From: Fidelibacterota bacterium
GTDB lineage: Bacteria > Marinisomatota > Marinisomatia > Marinisomatales > UBA1611
Assembly: GCA_002722105.1 (NCBI GenBank)
Contig: PBKF01000015.1
Coordinates: forward strand, 1-11,968
Length of the DNA stretch: 11,968 nucleotides
Direction of reading: 5' to 3'
Shown here: positions 1-7,758 of the stretch, piece by piece
How positions within the stretch are numbered: the stretch's first letter is position 1
Layout of the letters: each line of letters opens with the position of its first letter
Made by a program: the position numbers and the translations under genes
The notes under the pieces: model-generated
Seen by the model: the letters and a program-made list of their open reading frames with translations, nothing else
Database searches by the model: none
Told to the model about the DNA's origin: nothing

Positions 1-590
1 TCGCCTGATGTGGGATGATTAATCTAATATCATCGATAGATAAATCAATTTTATTCATAGCTTCATTAATCACTTCGGGAAAACGGAAAACAGCATTTTG
101 AAATACTTTTTTCCCATTCATATATGGTCCATAGGCTTTGGAATTGTACTTCATATTTTCCAAATTGATTTGCACCAGATGAGCCAGGTCCTTCCATCCA
201 AAGATTTTTAATATTTGCACCGGCAGCAGATAAACTGTATATGAACCCAGAGCAGGCAGCTTTCAAATCAAATGCTGCTATTTTGCCTAACCCCAATTCA
301 GTTTGGAACTGGGCACTCACACCCGGAAAATAATAATCACTTGAAATAGTGCCAACCACAACTAGATCGATATCTAATGGCTCTATACCCGATATATTGA
401 GTGCTTTTTTAGATGCTTCTATAGCTAAGTGCGATGCGGCTTCATCTTCTTTCATCCATCGTCTCTCTTCAATCCCAGAACGGGTTCTGATCCATTGATC
501 CGATGTGTCCATAAATTGAGTTAAATCCTGGTTTGTTATGATTTCAGCAGGAACGTGGTATCCTAACTCTTTTATGGTACTCCTAATCAT
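1..590 (-). pseudogene. Broken 3-oxoacyl-ACP synthase III (FabH-like), internally deleted, frameshifted and cut by the window edge
   Basis: An intact family member condenses an acyl-CoA or acyl starter with malonyl-ACP. Residues 1-123 read as a normal KAS III N-terminus: DTSDQWIRTRSGIEER at about 28-43, and the nucleophile Cys113 in AACSGF (codon 254-252). At about position 220-231 the protein jumps from the segment just after the Cys to GANIKNLWMEGPGSS, which resembles the region after the GDGA loop, so the GDGA motif is missing. Near 160-176 the frame shifts: a different minus frame from about 166 to 2 encodes YMNGKKVF (from 124) and LIIPHQA with the catalytic His at codon 10-8, still open at the edge. 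Cys-to-His spacing is about 81 codons against 132 in E. coli FabH and 142 in the intact KAS III here. The ATG at 590-588 lies 2 nt past the RND stop, so the two were an operon. The original frame ends with a TAA near 66. An assembly error is the main alternative. Confidence 0.85.
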
Positions 591-592
591 AT

Positions 593-2908
593 TTACATCT
601 TCTTAATTAATTTTTTCTTTAATAATTCTGCCAAGGCTGAAAGTACAGTTAATGTTCCAAGTGAAGTAGAGACCATGGCAAATACCATTAATCCACCAAT
701 ATATTGGATAGGTATAAATACAGAAAAAATTAATGCACCAAACCCCATATTTGAACACGCATCTAATATGATTGGATATCCGACATCATCAATCACTTCA
801 CGACTCAGTTGCTGGGGATTGATCTCCTTTGATAATCTACGAAATTGCGAAATATAATGAATTGCAAAATCAACACCCACACCAATAATAATGGATGACA
901 AAATTGCAGTTATATGATTCAGTGCCACATCGAAATGTCCCATTAATCCAAAGTTCAGGATTACTGCAGATGATAGAGGAACCACAGCTAAGAAACCCCA
1001 AATGACCCGCTGAAAAAATATTGAAGCGATAACTCCAATAACAATTAATGAAAAAACGATGCTTAGAGCTGATGATTTTATTATCATTATTACCATATCA
1101 CGAATAACAATAATCATTCCTGTTACAGTTAAAGTCATATCAGATGTCAAATTATTATCAATATATGTATTGATTTCATTAGCATACTGGAATATTTCAT
1201 CAGTACTCATTATTTTAGCCAATACGGTTAGTAATCCTGTTTCATAATTCATATCATCCACAATAGATGAATAATCATTTGAAAATCCTCTTATCAAGTT
1301 TTTTATTTTTGATGCTGAATCAGGAATCGTGTAATAGGTAAGTTTGTCATCCATAAATGTGCGATGCATTTGTTTAACTATATCGGCAAATGAATAACTT
1401 AAAGAGACTTTTTCTTCTTTTTCGAGAAAAGACTGAAGTCGATTCAAATCATTAAGTACTTGCGGATCTCGCATATCACCTTCTATTCTAACTCTTAGGT
1501 CTAACGTACCTGTCATTTCACGATCCATGAAATCCATACTGTCACGAATTTCCGTCCCAGGTTTAAAAAAATGGGCTATGTTTACATCAACGTATATTTT
1601 TTGAAATCCAAATAACCCAAAAATCACTAAAACAATTCCAATTGAAAAAACATATTTTGGATGGGTTAATACCACTTTCCCTAAACGATCAATCAATTTT
1701 TCAAAAAAACTTATTTCTTTAATTGCTTTTGATTCCATATCCCAATTCTTAATAGAAATAACAGCAGGGAGAAGCAAAGAGCTGAGAAAACATGCCCATA
1801 GAATTCCTACAGAAATAGTTATACCATATCCAATCAAAGGTTCCATTGGAGAAAAAATCATTGTCAAAAAAGCGACCACTGTGGTAATACTTGTTAAGAA
1901 TATTGGCAGGAGTAAAGAATCCATGGTTGATACTAATGATGTATTCAGGTCACCTTTTAATCGCATTTCCTTGAAAAATTTTGAAATTACATGAACACCA
2001 TCAGAGTTTGCTATTGTCAATAAGATAATTGGCATTGATGTATGCATCATTGTAAATAAAAATCGATCTGACTCAGTGAATTTGTATACCCAACCCATAA
2101 AACCTATCATAGAGACCAATGATAATCCAATTACCATTAAAACCATTAGTAAACCAGGAATACTTCTTAGGTTTGATAATAGGATCATTACCATGATTAG
2201 AAGACCAATTTTTATCAGAGACTGAACATCTTTTCGAATTAATGAAGGTACTGTACCTGTAACATAGGCTGTGCCGCCATAATGGACCTCATAGCTCTCC
2301 AAAATCGTTTCCGTAGCCTTTACTAATTCATTCCGGAATTGATCTAGGGCTAAATCATCGTAGGGTTGTACCATGACAATGATGTAATCTTCATTCCGAC
2401 TGATGAATTGCTTCTTCACATTCGGATATTTATTTAAATAATCCCGAATACCTATAATTTCAGTTTCTGCTAATTCACGATTAGGCTGTAAATCCTGTAT
2501 GATTAACTCACCTTCATCATTATCCATCCGCATCGAAGTTGAAATACAGGATACTTTTTCTACTACTGATAATGCTTCCAACTCTAAGACTAAATCCCAA
2601 AGTGTGCCTAAGGCATCTGGATGATATATTGAACGACCCTCATTCCCAAATGCTACAAAAATAACTTCTGTACTCCCAAACTCATCCTGTAAAGAATCCC
2701 AAGCCTGATGTGACTGAAGTTTTTTAGGAAGCATTTTCATCATATCATCATCTATAACTAAATATCTTATCCCCGAAGCCATAAAAAAAGTAGCCAGCAA
2801 AGATATAATAATTGATCTGACAGGATAATGTATACTTTGGTAAATGATCCGTTGTCTTATGGGATGACTGGAATATTTATGAATCTTAGTGTTACTGTTT
2901 TTTTTCAA
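593..2908 (-). CDS. RND-superfamily (MMPL-type) transporter
   Basis: Predicted inner-membrane, proton-driven exporter, probably of a lipid or other hydrophobic molecule. The 771 residues show the duplicated RND layout: a first membrane helix at about 33-51, a periplasmic domain at about 52-225, five helices at about 228-388, a second half starting with a helix at about 418-435, a periplasmic domain at about 440-600, and five helices at about 605-765. The polar motifs of the helix bundles are ANSDGVHVI (300-308, Asp303) and GVGVDFAIHY (676-685, Asp680), the usual proton-relay positions of MMPL/HpnN-like proteins. Length fits single-gene MMPL transporters rather than the larger AcrB type. The start is TTG at 2908-2906; an in-frame TGA lies just upstream and the next ATG falls inside the first helix, so TTG is the only reasonable start. 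The broken fabH-like gene follows after 2 nt. The substrate is not visible; a hopanoid or sterol cargo is possible but no such biosynthesis genes are present. Confidence 0.9.
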   Translation of the reverse strand: MKKNSNTKIHKYSSHPIRQRIIYQSIHYPVRSIIISLLATFFMASGIRYLVIDDDMMKMLPKKLQSHQAWDSLQDEFGSTEVIFVAFGNEGRSIYHPDALGTLWDLVLELEALSVVEKVSCISTSMRMDNDEGELIIQDLQPNRELAETEIIGIRDYLNKYPNVKKQFISRNEDYIIVMVQPYDDLALDQFRNELVKATETILESYEVHYGGTAYVTGTVPSLIRKDVQSLIKIGLLIMVMILLSNLRSIPGLLMVLMVIGLSLVSMIGFMGWVYKFTESDRFLFTMMHTSMPIILLTIANSDGVHVISKFFKEMRLKGDLNTSLVSTMDSLLLPIFLTSITTVVAFLTMIFSPMEPLIGYGITISVGILWACFLSSLLLPAVISIKNWDMESKAIKEISFFEKLIDRLGKVVLTHPKYVFSIGIVLVIFGLFGFQKIYVDVNIAHFFKPGTEIRDSMDFMDREMTGTLDLRVRIEGDMRDPQVLNDLNRLQSFLEKEEKVSLSYSFADIVKQMHRTFMDDKLTYYTIPDSASKIKNLIRGFSNDYSSIVDDMNYETGLLTVLAKIMSTDEIFQYANEINTYIDNNLTSDMTLTVTGMIIVIRDMVIMIIKSSALSIVFSLIVIGVIASIFFQRVIWGFLAVVPLSSAVILNFGLMGHFDVALNHITAILSSIIIGVGVDFAIHYISQFRRLSKEINPQQLSREVIDDVGYPIILDACSNMGFGALIFSVFIPIQYIGGLMVFAMVSTSLGTLTVLSALAELLKKKLIKKM

Positions 2909-3043
2909 TTTCTTTCACGCCATTATGGTTAATTGAACCTAAAATACCAACGCCAATAATACTACTAGGAGATTTTCTATTTTTTGAAAATGTTTTAATG
3001 AAAAAAAAATTTTGACCAAGAATTGAATTAAAATAATGTATAA
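2909..3043. other. AT-rich spacer between the ASST gene and the RND gene
   Basis: This 135-nt gap separates two co-directional minus-strand genes. It holds a run of nine A at 3001-3009 (a U run in the ASST transcript), but no GC-rich stem precedes it, so I do not call a terminator. A minus frame stays open for roughly 45-50 codons and overlaps the TTG start of the RND gene, but it has no usable start codon. It may hold the promoter of the RND operon; no clear promoter boxes were recognised. Confidence 0.4.
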
Positions 3044-4504
3044 TTAATTAGTAGTAATAAACGAAAGGAACATGATGGCATCAAAAAATGTTACAGAACC
3101 ATCTTCATTAAAATCTGCGGGAGGTGTCGGCTCATAGCCAACTCCGGAAGACATATCTATGATATAGATTAAATCAAATAAATCCAAATTTGAATCAAAA
3201 TTAACATCGCCAAGTGTGAAATTTGGGAATCCAGCTTCTTCTAAATAATTCATGGGATATTTTTGAGCTCGCGCAATAAAAGTCTGATTATTACCATAAT
3301 CATAACTCCAAACAACTTCATGAGAAGGTGTAACCTCGATCATAGTTGCATCATCACAATCGGTCAAAAGCGTATTACCGTTTGGCAAACGAAAAGCCCC
3401 GCCTTGCATTTGTGTGTGAAAGTCACCTATATGGATCCAGATAGGTTCTTCAGGCCCAAATGGCTGATCCGGATCTATATAGTATAGTCCGTTTTCAGTT
3501 AATGGCGGAACTATTTCTAAAACAGCCGATATATTAATACCATGATTATTATTAAATAAAATTAAATTTCCTGCACCTGGTGATCCACTCGGTATCCAAT
3601 TAATACCATGCTGTGCTGCTAACTGGTGGTCTGAATCATTTCCTCGACCATAGGTCTGCGGATTACCCCAGCGGTAAAGATAATCACCACCCATTCCCGA
3701 ATTACCGCCTGAATGACTTGCTGCTTCTTCTGTGGTCGTACTATGATCTATAATATAAATTTCATCATGGTGCCTGGATGAAATTGCAATTTGATCTAAT
3801 TCTTTATTATAAGCCAATGCATTATAATGTTTCCAATCGCCATTAGGGCCTCCAGGACCTTGATTAATACCTGCATTTCCAAAATTAATATCTTGCAACT
3901 CTGGGTGGTCTGAAATCACACCATAATTGGGTAATTCAGGGTCTACATCTTGGATTAAATGATCCCAAATATGCCATTCCCAGACAATATTGACTGAATC
4001 AGAGCCAACTGGCTCAACCTCTAAAATTGCTTCTGCCCACATTTCATTCAGGGAATTATCAATAGATTGTCTTCCAACTGCATAAGCTTCTGCCGCTGTT
4101 TTCCTTTCCCAAAGGATAACTAGAATATTTCCGTTTGGTAGAGGTTCTACATCATGGTGGTGTTGATAGGTATTATTTGCAAACTCGTAGGACCATAATA
4201 ATTCACCATCCCAATTGTAAATAGAGACCCCACCTCCTACTCCGCCAGCACCCATGGAAGGATTTTGGACACGATAAGGATAAATCAATGTGCTATCTTT
4301 TCTTAGATATGCCATACTTGCAGCACCACGGGGATGATCCCAAGAATTAATAACATTTAAATCATTGTCAATTAAAAAAGTAGTGAAACCACCTCCATTT
4401 GCACCCTGCGTTGGAGAAAACAGCGTCATACCTTCAAATGCCTGGCTATAAACTGAGGATAAAAGAATAATAGTTAAAAAAATAATTGTCTTTTGTTTAT
4501 TCAT
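3044..4504 (-). CDS. Secreted arylsulfotransferase (ASST)-family protein with dockerin-like C-terminus
   Basis: ASST enzymes move a sulfo group between phenolic compounds through a sulfohistidine, without PAPS, in the periplasm or outside. The 486 residues begin with a signal peptide (about 1-20, ending SVYSQA). The body (about 25-425) is a beta-propeller with recurring LPNGN turns (122-126, 373-377). The four polar positions expected from E. coli ASST are matched by eye: HHHD (115-118), WKHYNA (His226), SSRHH (Arg244) and AQHG (His299, the likely sulfohistidine equivalent). The tail carries two dockerin-type calcium-binding repeats: GDVNFDSNLDLFDLIYIID (432-450) and ADFNEDGSVTFFDAIMFLS (463-481). 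It has no type IX PNPFN sorting domain, unlike the second ASST protein here. The start is ATG at 4504-4502. It is transcribed away from the sulfotransferase operon. Function as a true sulfotransferase is inferred; many family members are uncharacterised. Confidence 0.85.
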   Translation of the reverse strand: MNKQKTIIFLTIILLSSVYSQAFEGMTLFSPTQGANGGGFTTFLIDNDLNVINSWDHPRGAASMAYLRKDSTLIYPYRVQNPSMGAGGVGGGVSIYNWDGELLWSYEFANNTYQHHHDVEPLPNGNILVILWERKTAAEAYAVGRQSIDNSLNEMWAEAILEVEPVGSDSVNIVWEWHIWDHLIQDVDPELPNYGVISDHPELQDINFGNAGINQGPGGPNGDWKHYNALAYNKELDQIAISSRHHDEIYIIDHSTTTEEAASHSGGNSGMGGDYLYRWGNPQTYGRGNDSDHQLAAQHGINWIPSGSPGAGNLILFNNNHGINISAVLEIVPPLTENGLYYIDPDQPFGPEEPIWIHIGDFHTQMQGGAFRLPNGNTLLTDCDDATMIEVTPSHEVVWSYDYGNNQTFIARAQKYPMNYLEEAGFPNFTLGDVNFDSNLDLFDLIYIIDMSSGVGYEPTPPADFNEDGSVTFFDAIMFLSFITTN

Positions 4505-4633
4505 ATTAATCCATTTTTAATAATTTTTGATGAATAATTTAACTCTTAGATTCCAGTAGGGTTAAAACGTTAAATATTCTTTATCAATAATGCCATAACC
4601 TATTTCTTATCTAAGAAAATTCTAATTCATGTG
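4505..4633. promoter_or_regulatory. Divergent intergenic region, presumed promoters for both directions
   Basis: These bases lie between the start of the ASST gene (minus) and the start of the sulfotransferase operon (plus), so promoters for both must lie here or nearby. The region is AT-rich. A direct repeat of GTTAA sits at about 4561-4573 (GTTAAAACGTTAA), containing the palindrome AACGTT. No convincing -35/-10 pair or Shine-Dalgarno site was found on either strand. Shared regulation of the two units is possible but not shown. Confidence 0.35.
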
Positions 4634-5713
4634 ATGTTAAAACGAATCATCAAAGTTTACTATATTATTGGTAAAACTTTTGGGGTATGGATTGCGCCTA
4701 TTTTTACAGGTCTAATAATAATTATTTTACGGATAGTTGTGGAAATATCAAGATTTGTTGACCACTTACTATTCTCAGCAATTCGAAAATCAATAACGGC
4801 ACCAATCATTATTGTGGGTAACCCACGTTCTGGTACTACATTTCTTCATCGATTTTTGATTAAACAAGGATTTGGTGTAGGAAGTCAACTTTGGCAGATG
4901 GTTTATCCATCTATATTTCTCCAAAAGATTTTAAAACCCTTTTTACCAATTATGGAATTTTTTAGTCCTGCCCGCCATCATTCTACTGAAGCTCATAAAA
5001 CAAGTTTATCTTCAATAGAAACAGATGATGTATCTCTCTTTTTTAGGTATTTTGATGGATTTTTTCTATACGGATTTTTTTTAACATTTGATGAAGAAGA
5101 TCTATTTAATTGGATAGATCCAAAAGTTCAAGATACTACAATACGTGACTTTGCATGGTTCGAAGCACTTTGGCAAAGAAACCTGATTTCAAATAAAGGG
5201 AAAAGATATATTGGTAAATTATTTAGTTTGAGTGGGAATCTTCCAAAATTCCAAAAGACATTCCCTGATGCAAAAGTCATTTACATGGTGCGTGATCCTT
5301 TAAGTGTTATCCCATCCGGGCTTAGTCTTGTTACAGGCGTTTTGGATAAAAAATTTAACTTTTGGTCCTTAGACCCAGAAATCAAAGTCCGATTTATTCA
5401 AAGATTATATAAAGCCCTAGTTGAATTATTAAATCGATTTCATGAAGATTGGATAGAGAATAAGATAGATAAGGAAAAAGTGCTGATCGTTCGTTTTGAT
5501 AACATGATGTCCAATTTTGAATCTGTTATGGATGATATTATTTCATTTACAAATCAAGAAATAACGGATCTACTTTTAGAAAAAATTAAAACAACATCAG
5601 AAAGCCAGCGCGCATACAAAAGTGGGCACAAATATGATTTGCAAAAATTCGGACTAAGTGAAGATCAGATTAAAAAAGATTGCATACATATCTACGAAAC
5701 ATTCTTATTCTAA
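4634..5713 (+). CDS. PAPS-dependent sulfotransferase family protein, membrane-anchored
   Basis: Predicted to transfer sulfate from PAPS to a hydroxyl or similar group on a small or lipid acceptor, at the cytoplasmic face of the inner membrane. Numbering is from GTG 4631 (360 residues). A hydrophobic segment at about 15-38 looks like a membrane anchor. The 5'-phosphosulfate loop is GNPRSGTTFLHR (63-74) and the 3'-phosphate site is YMVRDPLSVIPSG (218-230, Arg221 and Ser229). The C-terminal SGHKYDLQKFGLS (331-343) is typical of the Sulfotransfer_3 type. HHSTEAHKTSLSSIETDD (116-133) may hold the catalytic acid/base residues. I chose ATG 4634 over the adjacent GTG 4631; both are in frame and neither has a clear ribosome site. 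It is the first gene of a four-gene operon, with the next ATG 3 nt after its stop. The acceptor is unknown; the membrane segment and lipid-handling neighbours suggest a lipid. Confidence 0.88.
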   Translation: MLKRIIKVYYIIGKTFGVWIAPIFTGLIIIILRIVVEISRFVDHLLFSAIRKSITAPIIIVGNPRSGTTFLHRFLIKQGFGVGSQLWQMVYPSIFLQKILKPFLPIMEFFSPARHHSTEAHKTSLSSIETDDVSLFFRYFDGFFLYGFFLTFDEEDLFNWIDPKVQDTTIRDFAWFEALWQRNLISNKGKRYIGKLFSLSGNLPKFQKTFPDAKVIYMVRDPLSVIPSGLSLVTGVLDKKFNFWSLDPEIKVRFIQRLYKALVELLNRFHEDWIENKIDKEKVLIVRFDNMMSNFESVMDDIISFTNQEITDLLLEKIKTTSESQRAYKSGHKYDLQKFGLSEDQIKKDCIHIYETFLF

Positions 5714-5716
5714 TTT

Positions 5717-6322
5717 ATGATTAAATATTTTTTCCAATTTATTTTAATTCACTATTCAATTCTCGCCTTGGATTTGCGAAAAATAGAATCCTTTACTAAT
5801 TGGAAGAATCTACAAAAGGGCACAATTACTGTTGATTGGTGTAACTATGAAGGGTATCCAGTCAGCCGAGCGGAAACCATACTGAATCATCCAATGGCTA
5901 TGGTTGCAAAAGCCGTTGAGGATGTTGACCAATATCCGAAAATTTTCAATCGTGTTACAAAAACAAACCGATTGGAAAAAGACGTAGTTCAAATTGTATT
6001 GGATATGCCATTTCCCTTCGATGGACGAGATTACATCGTAAATTACAAAATTAAAAATTCTGCAAATGAGTATACTTTAGTGTTTTCAGCTATTGAACAT
6101 CCCTTGGGGAAATTGGATCCCAATCATGTAAGGCTTCCAAATGCCGCAGGTATCTGGATATTAAAAAAATTGAATGAAAACCAAACTAAAATAATCTATG
6201 GTTGGAATGGAGAGCTATTAGGAAATTTTCCTGATTTTGGACTCACTAAGGCATGGGTGATGCAGGGAACTGAAGTCTTAAATTGGCTGGATGAGGCTCT
6301 GAATAAAAGGAAAAATTCATGA
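5717..6322 (+). CDS. Secreted START/SRPBCC-like lipid-binding protein
   Basis: Probably binds a hydrophobic ligand in the periplasm. Residues 1-18 form a hydrophobic signal-like stretch (MIKYFFQFILIHYSILAL) without a textbook cleavage site. Residues about 30-195 fit the START/polyketide-cyclase fold: a first strand (KGTITVDW), a helix with VEDVDQYPKIFNRV (68-80), a strand pair with FDGRDYIVNY (101-110), a YGWNGELLG strand (161-169), and a long C-terminal helix (about 176-195). At 201 residues the length is normal for a single-domain member. The gene sits 3 nt after the sulfotransferase and overlaps the barrel gene by ATGA, so the three are surely co-transcribed and probably made in fixed proportion. 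No enzyme residues are evident, so I favour ligand transfer over catalysis. If the N-terminal stretch is not cleaved, the protein would be tethered to the inner membrane. Confidence 0.75.
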   Translation: MIKYFFQFILIHYSILALDLRKIESFTNWKNLQKGTITVDWCNYEGYPVSRAETILNHPMAMVAKAVEDVDQYPKIFNRVTKTNRLEKDVVQIVLDMPFPFDGRDYIVNYKIKNSANEYTLVFSAIEHPLGKLDPNHVRLPNAAGIWILKKLNENQTKIIYGWNGELLGNFPDFGLTKAWVMQGTEVLNWLDEALNKRKNS

Positions 6323-7746
6323 AAAAATTTATTCTTCTGTCCTCAATTTCAATATTATTTTCGGATGAGCTAACATTTCAATTCAATGGATTCGTGGATT
6401 TTGCAAATATATCTCGTTTATCTGATAATTCACTAATTGATATACCTTACAGAATAGGCTCATTGAATTTTTCACAACATTCCAATAATATTTCATTAAA
6501 TGGAAACTTCTCATTAGAATATCAAATTCGGAGTGACACCTATTTTTTAGAATCAAAAGATCCTCAGGATTTTAGATGGGACATGCGGGAATTATATGGT
6601 ACAATCTCCGGTGGCCAGTTTGAATTTAGATTTGGGAAACAAATCCACTCCTGGGGAAGTGTTGATGTGAATAGTCCAGTAGATAATGCCAGCGCATTTG
6701 ATTATTATTATATCTTCTTCCTTGGGCAGGAAAGGAAAATGGCTACTTTTTCTACTACTATCGATTATTATATCGGCAATATAAAAATGAATATTGTTTT
6801 TTCCCCAATACATACTACAAATCGTATTCCGCTTGGTGATGATGAATTTCCAATCACCTTACCGATTTATCCTAAAGAAAGCCAAATATTACCGATTTCA
6901 AAACTCCCATTGGAGGGTGGGTTTCATGGGACATATTCATTTGGGTTAGGTGATATTTCTGCATCTTACTTTTCAGGTTATGATCGAGTGTTTAATTTTA
7001 CAGGTGTTAATGTTTATAGTAATAATAGCCAAACTATTTTTTCACCTCCTGATTTAGTATTTGGATATAGAAAAACAAATGTTTTCGGTTTTGGATTCAC
7101 TTTTTTGAATCCAAGTTTTATCCTAAGAGTAGACACTGGTCATTTCAAAACTAAAGATTTAAATGATATAATTGAACGTCCCTACTCTAACTCAGCCTTA
7201 GCAACTATTTATGATACTTTAGTTTTTAGTTATCCACTTAAAGAGAGAGCAAGCTATAGACAATCTACCATCCAAATTGAAACTGAACTTCCATTCAAGA
7301 TTAATTTTATCGGTCAAATATTCACCCATGAAAAATCATCCTTCTCCTCAGATACTCTGCCAGATGTGGAAATTGATATTCCAGGATTTGAATATGATCC
7401 GGAAACTATGACACCTGAAAATTTTTTTACACCGGGTATGGGAGTCCCATTAGCTATTTTGACTGAAAAAGCAGCAATTTTTGTTATAGATAGAACATTA
7501 TTTGATGAACAATTGAAACTATCTATGACATCCGTGCTTGATTTAAAAGAATATCAAGGAGTTTCAGGAATTCCCGGGAATTTGACCGAATACAAGTTGG
7601 AATATAATATTACGCAAGATCTGCTTGGCCTTTTAGGTGTTACAAAAGTTCAGGGATCAGATGACCATCCCGAAGGTGAAGAATACCAATTCAATTTGAT
7701 GGAAGATTTTTCTCATTTAAGATTTGAATTAAAATATTATTTCTAA
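6319..7746 (+). CDS. Outer-membrane beta-barrel protein, DUF1302-like
   Basis: Predicted outer-membrane channel or receptor. The 475 residues start with a short signal peptide (about 1-15). Alternating hydrophobic/polar strands follow throughout, and the protein ends in FELKYYF, with the terminal Phe that BAM recognises. The segment FRFGKQIHSWGSVDVNSPVDN (split at about 103-112 and 113-123) resembles the strand and loop of DUF1302-type proteins, in which a strand with a G+Q motif leads to a W-G and an N/P-D. The family assignment is by eye. A good ribosome site (AAAGGA at about 6307-6312) precedes the ATG, which overlaps the stop of the START-like gene by 4 nt. DUF1302 proteins often sit near MMPL-type RND pumps, which fits the RND gene at the left of the window. 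A fatty-acid-type FadL barrel is less likely, since no plug-like N-terminus is seen. Confidence 0.75.
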   Translation: MKKFILLSSISILFSDELTFQFNGFVDFANISRLSDNSLIDIPYRIGSLNFSQHSNNISLNGNFSLEYQIRSDTYFLESKDPQDFRWDMRELYGTISGGQFEFRFGKQIHSWGSVDVNSPVDNASAFDYYYIFFLGQERKMATFSTTIDYYIGNIKMNIVFSPIHTTNRIPLGDDEFPITLPIYPKESQILPISKLPLEGGFHGTYSFGLGDISASYFSGYDRVFNFTGVNVYSNNSQTIFSPPDLVFGYRKTNVFGFGFTFLNPSFILRVDTGHFKTKDLNDIIERPYSNSALATIYDTLVFSYPLKERASYRQSTIQIETELPFKINFIGQIFTHEKSSFSSDTLPDVEIDIPGFEYDPETMTPENFFTPGMGVPLAILTEKAAIFVIDRTLFDEQLKLSMTSVLDLKEYQGVSGIPGNLTEYKLEYNITQDLLGLLGVTKVQGSDDHPEGEEYQFNLMEDFSHLRFELKYYF

Positions 7747-7758
7747 AAAGAAAATTTA

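Noticed and set aside
675..1247. Plus-strand open frames inside the RND gene (and similar ones at 3263-3487, 5810-5992, 6592-6813, 7788-8000, 9012-9233 and 10872-11066).
   Set aside because: Each lies antisense within a well-supported gene and lacks family-like motifs.
593..2908. Naming the RND gene hpnN (hopanoid transporter) or mmpL8.
   Set aside because: The fold and motifs fit the broad MMPL group, but no hopanoid or mycobacterial sulfolipid genes are nearby and cargo cannot be read from the sequence.
2892..3043. Minus-strand open frame of roughly 45-50 codons ending at 2892 and overlapping the RND start (contains SPSSIIGVGILGSINHNG).
   Set aside because: It has no usable start codon and no recognisable family, and open stretches of this length occur by chance in AT-rich DNA. 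It could be a gene remnant, but nothing supports that.
2990..3043. Possible intrinsic terminator after the dockerin-tailed ASST gene, because of the nine-base A run at 3001-3009.
   Set aside because: No GC-rich stem precedes the U run on the minus strand; only weak all-AT pairings can be drawn.
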